64,000 nucleotides of DNA, taken from assembly GCA_027579435.1 (NCBI GenBank), contig JANBPK010000927.1:1-64000 (forward strand). Reading direction: 5' to 3'. Below, one piece after another: positions 24,257 through 37,200 of the stretch; position 1 is the first letter of the stretch, and the number at the start of each line of letters is the position of its first letter. Source of the DNA: Candolleomyces eurysporus (taxonomy: Eukaryota; Basidiomycota; Agaricomycetes; Agaricales; Psathyrellaceae). The position numbers and the translations under genes are program-made. A model generated the notes under the pieces. It searched no databases and had not been told where the DNA came from. It was given only the letters and a program-made list of their open reading frames with translations.

Positions 24257-26205
24257 AGGACTCTGTAATCAAGAATGTATACGACAGGAAAGCTTTGGGC
24301 TCACTGGTGGGGCCCGGCGAGAAAGCATGTACGACTTTGGAACCATACTGTAAACTGCTCTACTAATCTGTAATTTTGGGTACACTACACGTACATAGCC
24401 AACTTAATTGATAATGAACTGATACTGACTCGGAGACCCATTGTTGCGGTTTCTTCTGCGCTTCGACGCTGAGGAAGCAGCAGAAAATTTCTAACTCCGA
24501 TCCCCACTTCATTAAGCGCGCACAGCCTGAATACTTTTACCTGAGAGTGAATTCAAATGTTTCGCGGGGTCTGATGCACGACTTCTTTCATTTCCGGTCG
24601 GGCCTGCCCAACCCTTGATTTCTCTGACAGGTGTCCNAAAAAAATGTCTCTGTCGTCCTTACAGAGTGTTCCACCCTGAAATCGGAGGAATTGGACTCAA
24701 ATTGTTGGCCTCGTGGGGCTTAGAAAGAGGGACATTGTGCTGACAAATCTGTAACCAGGTCTCTCGCACAAGCCCTGGAAAGGTTTCTTCGTTCGATACT
24801 TGTTGAGGTCGACTGTTTCGGGGAGAATTGACCGTACGTTAACGTATGCCTTGATCCCGGGCTTGGCGTTGTAAAACAGACTAGCTCCTGTTCCCCTCTC
24901 TTGGGCAGAGCGACAGAGGGCAACCTGCTGTAAGCCCTTGGTCCTCGGCTCGCTGATGGCCTAAGCCTTATTCGCAGGCGGTGGGGATTTACCGTGTCAG
25001 TGAACCTCGTTTGTAACGGTCGGAAAACATTAGCGACGAATGTTTCTAGAACTAGAAGCCGGTACGGTCGGCTTGGACCTTGCTTGGGGCTCCTCCTGGT
25101 CACGCACTCGTGGCTGGGAGACGTTGGATTCATAAATAGCTCGGAAGCTTTGGACAACCTGGATGCCCGCCTTCGGGGAAATGCTTACATATGCTGAGTG
25201 TGGCTCGTTGCGGGCTCCGATTCTCACGCAGATGTCAGACGAGCGCCCTAAACGGAATGCGTTTGTTCCTTCACAGTCCTTCACCCGCTCACAATCGAAC
25301 CGACGAAAGGGCAAGAAATAATGGCCTTCAGGCTCTTCACAAACCAGAGAAGCTTCTCGAAGACCACCGTGGTGTCGCAAGCGCTAATACTTGGAATAAG
25401 ATAGCGGCACCAGCTCACTTCAAATTCGCATCAGCCTTATGTCAGTGCCTTGACCGTTGCGACGGTGGAAAGGCGGCTGACAGGCACATTCGGCTTCAAG
25501 TTCCAAACAAGTTCCAGAGCTTACAGGGGCGATGTCGACTTTAAAGTACAAATCCTGCTTTACAGGTGAGTAGGCATCTACAGAGGGTCAGGAGGCATCC
25601 TCCATGACGCTTGCTATATGAATGATTTCGGTTGTATATGTTGCGAAGGAGTCCCGGGAAATGGTAACCGAGACGCCCTGAGAACGGATCCATCAACACA
25701 CCACTTCCTAGAGCAGGACATGCCGGAGGGCGTCGCTGACGGTGTGCACGCCTGCATCTTGTGTCACGGACGGGACTTATAGGATGTTTGGCATCTTGAT
25801 GCCGTCTGCAACCAACAGACCTCTGTTGCAGTCCTAATCATCCTTTCCCTCTTTCTCCTCAACATTTTTCATCTCTGAAGGTCTGGGACCTTGTTATCTT
25901 CTCGTAAGTGTCGGAGCATGCGCCGCTCATTCAAGCATAGAATACTGACTTGACGTATTGAATCATGCGGTAACATTGCTTCCTCTATTTGTCCATGTTC
26001 CTTAGATATTTATACCCTTTTAACCCCATCGGAGCCCTGGCCCTCCCGTTTTCGCTCGTTACCTGCCCTTCCCTCCGCCGAGGCCGTTCGTCTCTTTCCT
26101 TCTTCCGCAGTGCCTCACCTCTTTCCCTCTTCCCTCTTTCCCTCTTGGACAACAACCTTCACCTCTCATAACCTGCTGGCTTGTCCAGTCTTCCCCTCAT
26201 AGACC
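24257..26205. other. Intergenic region, no gene seen
   Basis: About 1.9 kb without convincing coding sequence; open frames of up to 145 codons at 24.7-25.5 kb overlap on both strands and show no motif. An N at 24637 sits directly before an A7 run. The CT-rich stretch 26050-26200 is the probable 5' UTR of the next gene. Confidence 0.5.
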
Positions 26206-27941
26206 ATGGCCATCGTCGGGTTCACCCAGTTACTGTGCTTCCTGCTGTTCGCCTCCGTGGCTTGGGCTCAGGACCGCCCATCGAACAGGCAGTTTATGTG
26301 GAAATGGAAAAACCCTGTGCGTCGCATGTTAGTATGACTAGACCGCCCAGCGCTGACCGTGCTGTCTTTAGGGAATCGCGTTCCAAATCGCTCCTTGCAT
26401 ACCGCTCGAAATCGAAGTCATGTCCTGGAACGTCAGCACGAACGACACCTTCGGCGTTCCACCGTACTACATGCAGGCGTTCCCGCTCGGTGGTACGCCC
26501 ACAACAACATTGCTCGGCACTTCAAATAGCAGCCTGTCTTGGACAAATACCTATGCTCCCGGTAAGTGCGGATGTCCAGCGATTGATGCCATGATCTGAC
26601 AATGTTTACTAGGTACAAAACTCCTGCTAACCGTCGTCGATTCAACTGGGAGCTATGGTGGTGTTCCAGGTAGTTTGGTTGAGGTTATCAGTATGTGTTC
26701 CTCCCCCGCACGCGATCTTCATGATATTGATCCCTTACTTCCGCTAAAGACGGCGTCTCGAACGGCTGCGTCGTACAAGAGCCCTCATCACCAGAATTCA
26801 CTGTCACCTCAAATATCACCCGTGGGGGAAAGCTCGAGACTTGCGAGCCCTGGTCAGTGGAAATCAAAGGAGGGGTTCCACCTTACAACCTTTCGATCGC
26901 CGTCATCAACTCTCCAGTCATCACAAACGTTACGATACCAAGCGGTTTCGATGCTTTCACGTACATCAATCGTGCTGAGACTGGCCGGACGATGATAAGT
27001 ACGTTTCTGTTTCTTCCCCCTGTCGATATGGAACCCAGAGCTCACAATCGTTGCTGCAGTTGGAATCAGCGACCTGTAAGGATATGCTTATTCGGGTGAC
27101 GTCAATCAGAGATAACTAACGAAATGAAATTGGTACAGCACTGGACGTTGGGCCACTGGTACCCCATACGTCGAGACTTTTGGTATGTTGACATAGCCCT
27201 ACATACACAGCCGCCACTTAATGTACCCTTTTACGTGCAGGATCCGCGGACTACGAATGCGTTGGCCTAGTCAGCTCGTCAAGTACTATCCAAAGGTTGA
27301 ATGAAGAGAGGGAGGCCAGGAAACGAGCCGACAACAAGAGGCGCACAGGGATCATCGTCGGCGTCACCGTACCGCTCGTTATCATCCTTCTCGCACTTAT
27401 CGGGGGTGGTGTTTGGTGGTACCGCCGGCGGCAGGAGAGGCTGGCCAGAGAACCGGCACCGGACTCTGTGGAGCCTTATTCATACCACGAAGAACCTCTT
27501 ACGCTCCCCGCAGGCCTTTACGGCAGCTCCTCCGGATACTCTCCAGTCAGCAAAAGCGCGCTTGAAACATCGCAGATGGTCAATGTAGGAGAATCTGGAG
27601 TGCTGAGCTATCCATCAGCTCCCAGTGGAGCTGGCTCTCCATCCATCCATGGCTCCTTCTCCCACTCCTCAGCATTTACCTCCAGTGACACCGCCCACAC
27701 AGGTGGTGTACGTACAAGACCCAGTTTCAACACCTTCCCTGTACGGCCGAGCACCAGCAAGTCGGCAGAAGCTGCGCAAGCACCTGTGATCCTATCGCCC
27801 GACTCAGAATATGCCAGTGGATCTAGCGCGCGGCCGGTCAGCGGTGGCGGCGAGGAGATCATCATCCAGCATCGCGATGGTGGTGGGGTCGTTCGTGAGC
27901 TACCGCCACCTTACGCTGACAGAAGCAGACTGGAAGAGTAG
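26206..27941 (+). CDS. Single-pass membrane protein with signal peptide, 462 aa
   Basis: Seven exons join to 1389 nt: 26206-26316, 26372-26561, 26613-26690, 26750-26998, 27060-27075, 27139-27182, 27241-27941. Exon 5 is only 16 nt. Residues 1-21 form a signal peptide ending 'ASVAWAQ'. The ectodomain (about 200 residues) has several N-glycosylation sequons (NVS, NDT, NIT, NLS, NVT) and paired Cys, and looks like a beta-sandwich. One TM helix ('GIIVGVTVPLVIILLALIGG') is followed by a basic stop-transfer motif 'WWYRRRQERLAR' and a Ser/Pro-rich cytosolic tail of about 170 aa. This layout recurs in Agaricomycete surface proteins of unknown function; a wall or surface sensor role is possible but unproven. 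Confidence 0.8.
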
Positions 27942-28560
27942 ATTGTGCGCCTGTATACCACTACCCCGATTCCCATTCTGAAAAGCGCCTGACACTGTAA
28001 GTCTCCTTTACACCATCTGATCGTTGTCATTTCTGCTTGATCCTCGCTTGTTACCCTTCACACCGTCGGCTTTGTTTCCCCTACGTTCGTGTGTGTGTAA
28101 TTTTAATTCGTTGTTCTCCCGTTCTTTCTTTACCTTGGGTCACTCATCTAACCCCGCTTAGCGATTGGTTTCTTTGCATACTTCCATAGGTTTCCTCCGT
28201 AGCCGTACGACGAGCGATTGATGACTTCGTTTTGGGACTCTCTTTCTACGATAGACAACACTGTACATCTGTACTTGCTATAATTTTTGTCTGAGAAGCC
28301 GGACGATACATCATCATCTTCCCCTGAAAGTACGACATGCCCGGTTGTGCAGGTAAGAAGGCTGGTATCCATCTATAGTTTGTATCATCCTTGACATCAT
28401 AAGCCCTCTAGCACCACCCCATCCGACCCGGATTTTAGATCAATACACCCATTCCCAGGTGAAAGCATAGGGCATATCGGACATCGCAGATACTCCTCGC
28501 TTCATTGGCATTGACAAGAATATGTTCATGAAATTAGCACAGGTCCGATAAGATCCTTGA
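27942..28560. other. 3' region, no gene seen
   Basis: T-rich sequence downstream of the membrane-protein gene fits its 3' UTR. Nothing else is supported. Confidence 0.5.
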
Positions 28561-28788
28561 TCAAGGCTGTGGACAAGGACTAACCTCGAGTATCTCGTTC
28601 ACAAGCGCGCAAAATTGCCCGATAACAGGCGCCACCTTACGCTCTGCTATCTCGTTACATACGCTGAGCAGCGACGATAGCTCGTCTGCCCATGGATACT
28701 GGACGCCTCCAAGGTGTTTAAGGCGCACGGTGAGGATGCCAAGGCATACGACATAGAAAAGGGCAGGGAAGAGTTTCATGAGGTCCAT
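28561..28788 (-). CDS. Possible small secreted protein, first exon
   Basis: An ATG-started frame begins with a hydrophobic leader ('LFPALFYVVCLGILTV') and continues with a helical segment containing two Cys. A good donor (GTTAGT) occurs after 'NEILE', so the frame end at 28561 may be intronic. I could not fix a downstream exon. No family is recognised, and the call rests on the leader alone. Confidence 0.3.
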   Translation of the reverse strand: MDLMKLFPALFYVVCLGILTVRLKHLGGVQYPWADELSSLLSVCNEIAERKVAPVIGQFCALVNEILEVSPCPQP

Positions 28789-29158
28789 CCGCTCCTAGGG
28801 AAAGCGCTGTGATGAGAGTGCCGGCATTCAGCCAAGAGAATGCAGGAGAACCATGAGGTTAAACGTCAGCGTTTCGCCTTTAAATCCTCTTAATACTCGG
28901 CAGGGAACAAGCTTCGAAATGATTCTGTGACGAGTCTGGAGAAATGAAAGTACGTGGCACGGAACAGCACTCGACATCATGTGAACGTCGTATCGGTCCG
29001 ACAGTTCTTCCATTCATCGAGGTGATCATGGCACGGAACTGAGGAAGATGCTTAATCAATAGGCAGTGTAAAGAATCGCGTCAATTCAGTGTCTGCTAAA
29101 GAAGAGAAGAAACCGTATGTGATACTTCCGCGGATGAAAATATATGATACAATTGGAA
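28789..29158. other. Intergenic, no gene seen
   Basis: This lies between the putative secreted protein and the proteasome gene, both on the minus strand. No motif was noticed. Confidence 0.4.
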
Positions 29159-30237
29159 TTACTGCGTCTGAGCACCGTATCCCCTGATGCCCTCTGCGAA
29201 TGACCATGATGTCTTCAAGAATTGAGACTCAGAGACAGTAGCCCCCTTTTCAGTGATTGTGGCGACTTGATACTATCAAGGGGGTTAGAAAACGACGAAA
29301 TAACGAGAGGTGTATGGCATACTTTATCCAAACTCCGAGCATCTCGATAAAAGAGGACACGCATGCACTCTTCAATGATCTTCCGAGCTTCCTCTTCGGT
29401 AAGATCATCTTCTCGCCCCTCAACCGCTTTACGAAGAAGAGGTTGGGCGATATAGGCACCATAGCCCGTCGCGAGGGTCGATGCCGAATATGTCGTACCC
29501 AGCAAGTCGACATAAGACAGGAACCTACGACATAAGTCATCAATGTCAGTTTCATCCCCCAATCAATCGAGAAAGCAGCTCAAGCCCGGCGAACCTCTTG
29601 CCATCTTTGTATCCTCCAACGATCAGCGAATTCCAAAGTGGGTTGATCTTCGATCGCCTAGCGTACATGACTTGAGAGAGATATTCGTGAATCTCATCAG
29701 GTCCCAAGGTGTTCCCATCTTGAGCGGTGAATTCATCCACAACTAGTCCATCAAGGAGGGTTTGGAGATATTGGAAATCGGACATGTCCCCTCCTGCTCC
29801 GACGATCGTGTTGGTTCCAACTGGTTGCAGACGAGGAATATCCTTGAATCGTGCAAGGGAGCCATACGATGCTGCAAGAACCTCGTAAGCTTCGAGGTAT
29901 TGAAAGCAAAAGACGCAAGTGCGAACCAAGGTTATCCGCCGCCATCATAATTCCGTCCTTGTATTTGAGACCCAGTACGCTCGTTCCCGTCACGATAGGT
30001 TGCCTAAGAGTACTTTAGTACGGCAGTTAGCCTCCAAATACAGGGACGAACTGTGTTCTCTGCACGCCTTCAGAGAAAGTGTCCTTAGGCACGTTTGAAG
30101 GACGTTGATGGATGGGGTGCGTGCCATACGCGTCGTAGGCGTCATTCCTCTATTGACCAGCTGATATTCAGTGCTATTCCTCTTATACATAGCAGAGCTC
30201 GTACAGGTCTGCCCCAGTTCGTTGGGAAGTGGTCCAT
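29159..30237 (-). CDS. PRE4: 20S proteasome subunit beta-7 (PRE4 type)
   Basis: The safe exons are 30003-29927, 29871-29595, 29524-29323 and 29272-29159. They encode '[13 protein letters not shown]', '[14 protein letters not shown]', '[15 protein letters not shown]', '[17 protein letters not shown]' and end '[11 protein letters not shown]'. This is the Pre4/PSMB4 signature, one of the non-catalytic beta subunits of the 20S core. Arg sits where active subunits have Lys33, which agrees with an inactive subunit. The ATG at 30237 starts '[11 protein letters not shown]', as in family members. The two short introns between 30205 and 30004 could not be fixed with certainty: exon 2 includes '[15 protein letters not shown]' and a further exon gives 'RTQ' before 'QPIVTG'. 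Confidence 0.85.
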
Positions 30238-30495
30238 GATGGTGGTAGAAGGAGAGATGAGGTCAATCGCACCCCACGACGCGCAAGCAGACGCGTCACA
30301 TTACGCTTAGATAAGCGAATCTCATCCCGCCATCAGATGCGATCCCGACGCGTCGGTATTACCGTCATTTAGTTGAACAAAGGAAATGAATTGAGCTGGT
30401 GACGATCGTTGTAGATGCACTAAGTTATACATTAAAATTACAAGCAAATAAAGGCGGCTACATATAATACATCGATGACAAGATTTTTGAAGAAT

Positions 30496-33193
30496 TTAGA
30501 AATCGAAGGCAGCGCTCTGCCAGCCGGGTCGAGACGCCTCGAGCTTGGCCTTACGATCGACGCTGGTCCTAAATGAATCAACCTGTTGGCCAGCGTACTG
30601 AGTCACCTCAACCGCCCTATCCTTGACTTCACCAATCAGCTCCCTCGCCTGATTCGCCACCGCCTCTACATCCTCACTATCAACATCAATCGACTCTGCC
30701 GCAGCGTCGACATCGATGCCAGTCTGCTCTCCCGCGACACGCTTCGCCTTCTTGATGAGCGGCTCAGAGCCAGTTCCCAGAGGACCTCGCTTCTCGCCGC
30801 TGAGAATCTGGGGCTCGGCACCCATAGCGAACAACGCCTTCTCGACCTGCGTCTTCTGCTCGCCTTCACCCGGGATGATGGTGCTCTGCTCGACGATGAG
30901 ACCCGTTCCGGTCGCGCGGATATCAAGCTCGCGGTGTTGAGTGCGAGAGAGACGTTGGATGCTACCGATTTCGCTCCAGATAGCAGCGATCAAGGAGCCG
31001 CCATTACCCAAAATACCGGTATCTTCGAAGACCTCCTGGCGCTTGCTAATATCGAAGGCGATACCATCAGCCCACTCGACAGCAGCACGGAGCTGGCTGG
31101 AAATGGTTCGTTGCAGCGCTTCGCGCAATCGGGTGACGAGGAGGGGCTTGAAGACGGTGGTGACAAGAGCGTGGTTGCTCTCCTTGACCTCCATGGTCAC
31201 ATCCTCAGAGATCGAGACGTCAGCCGTCTCGACGACGTGGAAGTGTTTGAGACTTTCTCGCGACTGGGGGCCTTTGACAGTAACGGGGATGAGGCGAACT
31301 TTGAGGTCAAGGTCAATACCCTTGGCAGGGAGCCTGAGACCAAGGAGACCGGTGAACTCTCCAGGTGTGAGAGGACCCGCGGTCTTGTCCTTGTACCAGA
31401 ACGAGACGTCATCGAGGACGAGTTGGAGAGCCTGGACGCGGATGTGGGTGAGAGTGCCGACAGCTGTGCGAGAGGGTGTAATGGGAGAATCGGATGTTGT
31501 GATGTCGATGTCGGTAATGTTACGAATATACACATGGGATGGGAGGAAATTGAAAGAGGAAATATCGAGATTCTCAAGGACGAACTCGATTTCAGAGTCC
31601 TTGAACTCGGTCCTGTGACAGATATCAGTAACGAAGAACGAACAAAAATGGTGTACGAAGACTTACCGAGGAATAGGGAAGTCACGCATCTTGCTCATGG
31701 CTTTGGGAAGGTAGACTTTGAACAGATCCTGCCAGAACCAGGTAGCCTGCTCCATGGCAGCTTCCAGACTAGTCTGACCTTGCGACGCTTGGGCACCGAC
31801 GGTGTCCACAACCTTGTCGGCAACCTCAGAACCAATCTGAGCGAGACCGCTCTTGAGGTCGCGAGACAGGTTCTGGTGCGCATTCCGGACGTTTTGGAGG
31901 TCAGTGTCTTCCTTGAGACCTTTCTCGATCTTCGACCATTCTTCCTTGAGTTGCTCGATATTGGCCTTCCACTTCTCGTCCTTCTCTAAGAAGGTACGCC
32001 AGCGAGTTCGGAGCTGCCGACGCTCTTGAGTGGCTTGATCGCTTTTGGCGAATCCAACGTCGGTCAAGCAGCGACGGACAAAGCCCAACCCGTCCTCGAA
32101 CCAGGACTTGAGCTCGGGGTCTCGAAGGACGGTACCGGTGGCAGTCCTGAACTTGCCGATGAAGGGGTCGAGAGAAGTGTTAGAAAGACGTTCCACAAAG
32201 GTACGGAAGAGGTCGATGGCTTTCGGAATGTGTTGTTCGGGTGTAGTATCAGCCAAGAAGTTGGATACAGTGGCGCTGGGGTCGGCGGCAGCATCCAAGG
32301 TTGCGTTGAGTCGCTTTTGAAGGATGGAGAAAATGGTGTCGAGGGACTTCTTGTACTGCTCGTCGTTTTGAGCCCTTTCAGCAATCTAAACTTAGGTTAG
32401 TGAATGTCATCAAAAAACTTGGATTTCGAACGACTGCGCACCTTGTTTAAGATTTCTTGAATACGAGAGCTAGTCTGGTCCGCCTTCTCCTGAACCGTAG
32501 AGGAAGCAGTTTGCGAGGCACCAATGACAGTGGTTCCGGCGTCTTTGATAGTATCCATACCATGCTGCCAGGCGACTTTGGCGTCCTTCTCCTGTTCCAA
32601 ACGCTCCTTGTCCCGTCCGAGAGTATCGCGCTTGCCAGATTGCACCTCCTCGTCCACCTGTCGCAGGGTCTGCTTCGCCGATCCCGCCTGCTCCTCGATG
32701 AATTCGGCAGCATCGGCCATAGAGAGTCGAAGGAGAGACATGAGATCATGGAAGACGGAGGTTCCTTCAGTGGAAACGCTGTCCCAGATGATTGAGATGA
32801 GAGTGCGGAGCGACGACCGGAGGGCTTGAATATCGGCCTTGGCTTCGTCCTTGTTGGCTTCGACTTCAGACGTAGTCGTCAGGTCACCTTCTGTAAGATG
32901 CCAAATAGCCTCCTGGAGGATATTGTCGCCTGAAAACGAGTCAGAGACAGACAATCCAGTCAGATATCGACCAGCGTACCATTCTTGTGATTCAAAAGCT
33001 GTTTGTGGGCATCTAGGGTTTGCCTGATACCGCCAGCAAGAATTCGACCACGAGAGCTGAGCTCGGTATTCGAAGAAGGCTCGACCTGGGTGATACCAAC
33101 GTCGTTGAGCCAGTCAATGAAGGCGTTGACCTGTTGAGTCGAGGGGAGTTTCCCTGTGCTGAATGCAGCGGTTACTGAAGATGCTTTGTCCAT
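30496..33193 (-). CDS. HAM1-like protein (845 aa)
   Basis: Four exons (33193-32980, 32929-32442, 32385-31667, 31612-30496) sum to 2538 nt with canonical GT-AG ends. The N-terminal two thirds are long amphipathic helices with acidic and basic blocks ('LLRLSMADAAEFIEEQAG', 'ERLEQEKDAKVAWQ'). The part around 31500-30900 is beta-rich ('HVYIRNITDIDI', 'LVLDDVSFWYKDK', 'DLDLKVRLIPVTV') and resembles lipid-binding tubular domains. Together these match the fungal HAM1 N- and C-terminal families, whose biochemical role is poorly known. No signal or TM segment is seen, so it is soluble or membrane-peripheral. The large plus-strand open frame opposite it (30586-31989) is an antisense shadow. Confidence 0.8.
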
Positions 33194-33829
33194 TGTGAAA
33201 GAGTCGAGTGTGTTTGGGTAGTCCAAAGACAAGACATGGCACTCTTATATACTCTCTCCTAAATGCTAATCGTAACGGGTAAAGGTGGAGAGACACTCCT
33301 CAGACTCACCGATGACGAGCGCTTGCAGTCATGACGTCGATCGTTGTGGGGCTGACGAGAAGAAGTTGGCATTCAATACCAAATCAAAGCGGATCAATTC
33401 AATATAAAATGGCTGCGGGTGGATGGGTCGGATTCGCGAAGCTAGAAAAACGCAAGCAAGAGAAAGGGGAGGGGAGACGAAGATAGGCTTCGGTGGAGCA
33501 ATTACACGCACATTACGTAAAAGGAAAGCGCAACACGGACGTGGGTATGAAGATCATGTAGTCTTCCCCAGAAACTTACTCCTTTGTAGCCACAGCCAAT
33601 TTTGAATACCGATATACACCAAGATGGAACGCCCCTGTAGCCTTCTTGAAGCCACAAATCAAAGGCGGAGAGCCGTGCATTCGAGCATGGTTCTCTGCCA
33701 TCATCCACTTCCTTGAAGGATGTCTTGAACGGACGTCATCCTTTCGTCCTTTCCGCTTTCCGTTCTCAAGCCGATCCATGTCAAGCATTGAGGTGTTTGG
33801 ATTGTGACTCTTTACAAGTTACATTTTGG
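33194..33829. other. Intergenic region, no gene seen
   Basis: It lies upstream of the HAM1-like gene and before the start of the duplicated sacsin unit. No gene or motif is supported. Confidence 0.45.
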
Positions 33830-34294
33830 TACAAGGAGTGGAGGCGGAGGTCGGCCGTTGGTTGGTAGCAACGAAAGCTGGATAACAGTGGCAGTAATAT
33901 TTTGATGGCCGCCGGTTATCCTCGGTTCACGACCACTATCAATGCCCCGAGTTTCTGAGCATTCCATGAACCTCATCTGTGTATGAAGGACAGATTGCTC
34001 TTTTCCAACCAATCTCGTCCTTTCGTTATGTGTGCGAGAACAATGCCGGAAGTGACGAAATCCAAGAATTGTAGGTCCAATAGGTTACCCGTGTCCTATA
34101 TATTTGAAGCTGACAGAGTCAACTAACCGCAATTATAACTGCTGTGCATGTTCTAGAAACGTCACAAGGAATACATTTCAATGCTCTGCTCATGTGGTCA
34201 AGGCGCTTGCTCGAACACGAGGAGTCCCACTTTGGCACTGGCATAAGCTATATAAGGGGCTCATGCTGTTCCTTCGATCGCTCAGAAACCTACC
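33830..34294 (+). repeat. Duplicated 5' flank of sacsin-like copy 1
   Basis: From about 33830 the sequence aligns by eye with 43836-44332 in front of copy 2. Shared strings include GTACAAGGA-TGGAG-GGAGGT, GTAGGTCCAA, GCGCTTGCTCGAACACGAGGA and TCCTTCGATCGCTCAGAAACC. It contains the promoter, so promoter and gene were duplicated together. Confidence 0.7.
34249..34256 (+). promoter_or_regulatory. TATA box, sacsin-like copy 1
   Basis: TATATAAG sits about 45 bp before the ATG at 34295. The same box lies at the same distance in copy 2, implying a very short 5' UTR. Confidence 0.6.
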
Positions 34295-37200
34295 ATGACG
34301 ACCTCTTCAGCGTTTGGAGAGAACGTCGATCGCCTAGGTTCAATTCGCTCTATATTGGATAATTACCCATTCTCCGCCGGACTGCTTCGAGAAATCCTTC
34401 AGAACTCTGATGACGCGAAAGCCACAGCACAGGTGCGACACAGTTCCATGTTTTTCAATAACGACACTGACACTCATTGTACGATAGACCTTCCTACTGG
34501 ACTGTCGAAGGCACCCAACTGAGAGGATCTGTGATCCAAGTATCGCTGACACCCAAGGACCAGCATTGCTCGCGTTCAACGACGCAAAGTTTCTCCAAGA
34601 AGACTGGGTTGCTCTTCAGATTATTAGCAAATCCTCCAAAAGAGAGGACACATCGTGAGTCTGCATTACGCATCCTCGATACGTGATCTCACGGGCACCC
34701 TAGTAAGATAGGAAAGTTCGGTATCGGCATTCGATCCTGTTATCATGTAAGCCTCACGCATGCTGTTCGGAATAACCCCTTCATTGTTGACGCTTCTGAT
34801 AGGTCACCGACTACCTTCAAATCTTATCTGGAGGGGATCTCGTTATCTTCGATCCCCAGTCGTCTTTCAGCATTGCTGGCGGCGCTCGCTTTGCTTTCAC
34901 GCCAGCGACCATCGAACCCATTCGTGATCATCTCCAAGCCTTCGAATATTTCCTCCCGTCTAATTGGAATGGCAAAGCCCTCGATGGCACAGTCGTTCGT
35001 CTGCCTTTGAGGACGAAACCGGGGGAGTTGCGAGAGAAGATCGTTTCACCTGAAGAAATCAATGAACTCTTTCGAGAGTTCATTGAAAAGGAGCTCAGCA
35101 TCGCGATGCTTTTCTTGCAACATCTCCGGTCCATTGAATTCATTATCATCGATGAAGCAGGAAGCGTAAAGAAGATCGCCCACTGTACCGTTGCGATTGC
35201 TGGTCAATTTTCAGACGGTGTTTCCAAGCAGGTGGTCAGCGTTCGACGTGCGGAAGCAAGCGCCAAGGAGGAATGGCTCGTGATGCATCAAACGTTCACG
35301 AAGGACGACGTACTGAAGTTGTTCTCCGATCGTACAGGCTCACTCAGCGAGAACGTGTTGAAGAAGCACAAGTTACGTGCCGAAGTTGGTCTTGCCTTCC
35401 CGCTGAACCCCACCCAAAACATTGAGCCCGATATCGGCCAACTGTTCACCTTCCTGCGTCTCCCCATTAAGACGGGATTCCCGGCTCATATACACTCGCT
35501 TTTCTCGCTCACCCCTTCGAGGCAGAACCTGCGTCCTCATGGCGAAAACGGCATTGTGAAAGGGTCCGACGACTAGTAAGTGTTCAAGGGATTGACTAGG
35601 AAGTGATTCTCATGGTATCGTTCCTTTTCAGCATCCTCATAGAATGGAACAAGCTGTTGTTCGATGTCTATATTCCTCGTGCATGGACCCACCTTCTGAA
35701 GACTATCACAATACACTCTCCAAAGACTCCTATCTTCTCTGCTTGGCCTGTGGCACAGCATTTCACGGAATCTGACAGTGCCTATTGGGCGTCTTTCCCT
35801 AACAATGTGTTAAATACCGTACTTCAAACCGATGCAACTGTATGGCCAATCATTGGGCAGGACGTCTACAAGCGGCTCCAAGATGTGTTCGTTGCTCGCC
35901 CCAGCATGAGCGACGAGGTGGTCCAAGCTCTCGCCGACACAGGCATGAGTGTTTGTCGTCCTCCCGAACACCTCTTCCGCATGATAGAGGGATTGCCTAA
36001 ATGGAACCATCGTATCCGTATCCTGACTCCAGAAAGCACATCGACTGCACTTAGGGTATGAGTCAGATTCCTCTCCATTGACCCCGCGTCTGATTATTTT
36101 GACAGGACAACTTCGCCTCGAATCTCCTCAATGCTCCAGCCGAACGACGAGCTACCATCCTTCAATACCTGCTCTCATCGAACAACATCAAGAACATCGT
36201 CGGGCTCCCAATCATCCCAACAGTTTCAGGAAGCTTCATTTCCCTCCGAGCTCAACAGGGCACCACTTCAGACATCCACCATACTCTTCTCGAAAGTTCC
36301 AATGTCGAAGTTTTCCGAGCATGCGACGGCAACGCCATTTTCATCGACGATCTCCCACCTTCAACTCAAGAGCTCGTTAGACAGCAAGCTCCTCGCTCCT
36401 TGAACGTCAAGGTCCTCGACTCTGATCAAGTCGTCAAATACCTCGGCCTACACCCAACTCGACGTGGCCTGGAGCTCTCACAGACCGAAGCAGATGCTCC
36501 AGCGGTGGCCTTCCTATCGACATTCTGGACTTGGTTCGAGAGCTGGGGTCCTCGGGGGNCTACTGCTCCCAAAGCTCGCGTCCGAGTACGTGTTGCCATG
36601 TGCGGGCGGTCTGAGGCGAGCCATTCGAAACCAACCAGTGTTCGATGCGACAGAGATCCCAGGCTTTGCAGCATGCCTGTCCGACTTCGGGGTCCCATTC
36701 GTCTCGGACGCCCTCGCATCGGAAGCAAGGACCGTCTTAACAAAATATGGTTTTTTGAGGTCGGCAACCGATATGTACGCCCTGCTTGATGCAGTAGGAG
36801 CCGTTGGGGGACCCGTGACAGATCAAACCGCCCAGCTCCTCTTCAATCATTTCAGCCAGCACATGGTCAAGTCAACGTGCCATTCCTTTTCCGGGAGGCA
36901 AAAGACGGCTTTCAGGAAGTTGCCAATCTTCCCAATCGTAGAGTACGATGCCAATGCCCAGGTGCGTTGCAGGCGGGCAGCAGTCAATGGATTGTCGGTA
37001 TATGGCGTGCGGTCATTCAACCTGCTGCCGCTGTTACCCAACGCCGTTTTCGTGAATCTCAAGGTTCTCGACCCCAGGCTTCTCCCCCTGCTGAACGAAT
37101 CGCAAAATCGTCCTTTGTCGGATATGGACGTGTTGGCTCTGAGTATCAAGAGGCTCGACCAGCAACCCAAGAAACATCTTGCGCTCATGCTTCGACATAT

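Noticed and set aside
24720..25544. Frames of 145 (minus) and 117 (plus) codons
   Set aside because: Opposing overlapping frames with Arg/Ser-rich composition and no recognisable domain.
30586..31989. 467-codon open frame on the plus strand opposite the HAM1-like gene
   Set aside because: It is fully antisense to spliced, frame-consistent exons, with composition typical of a shadow frame (Asp/Leu/Arg-rich, no motif).
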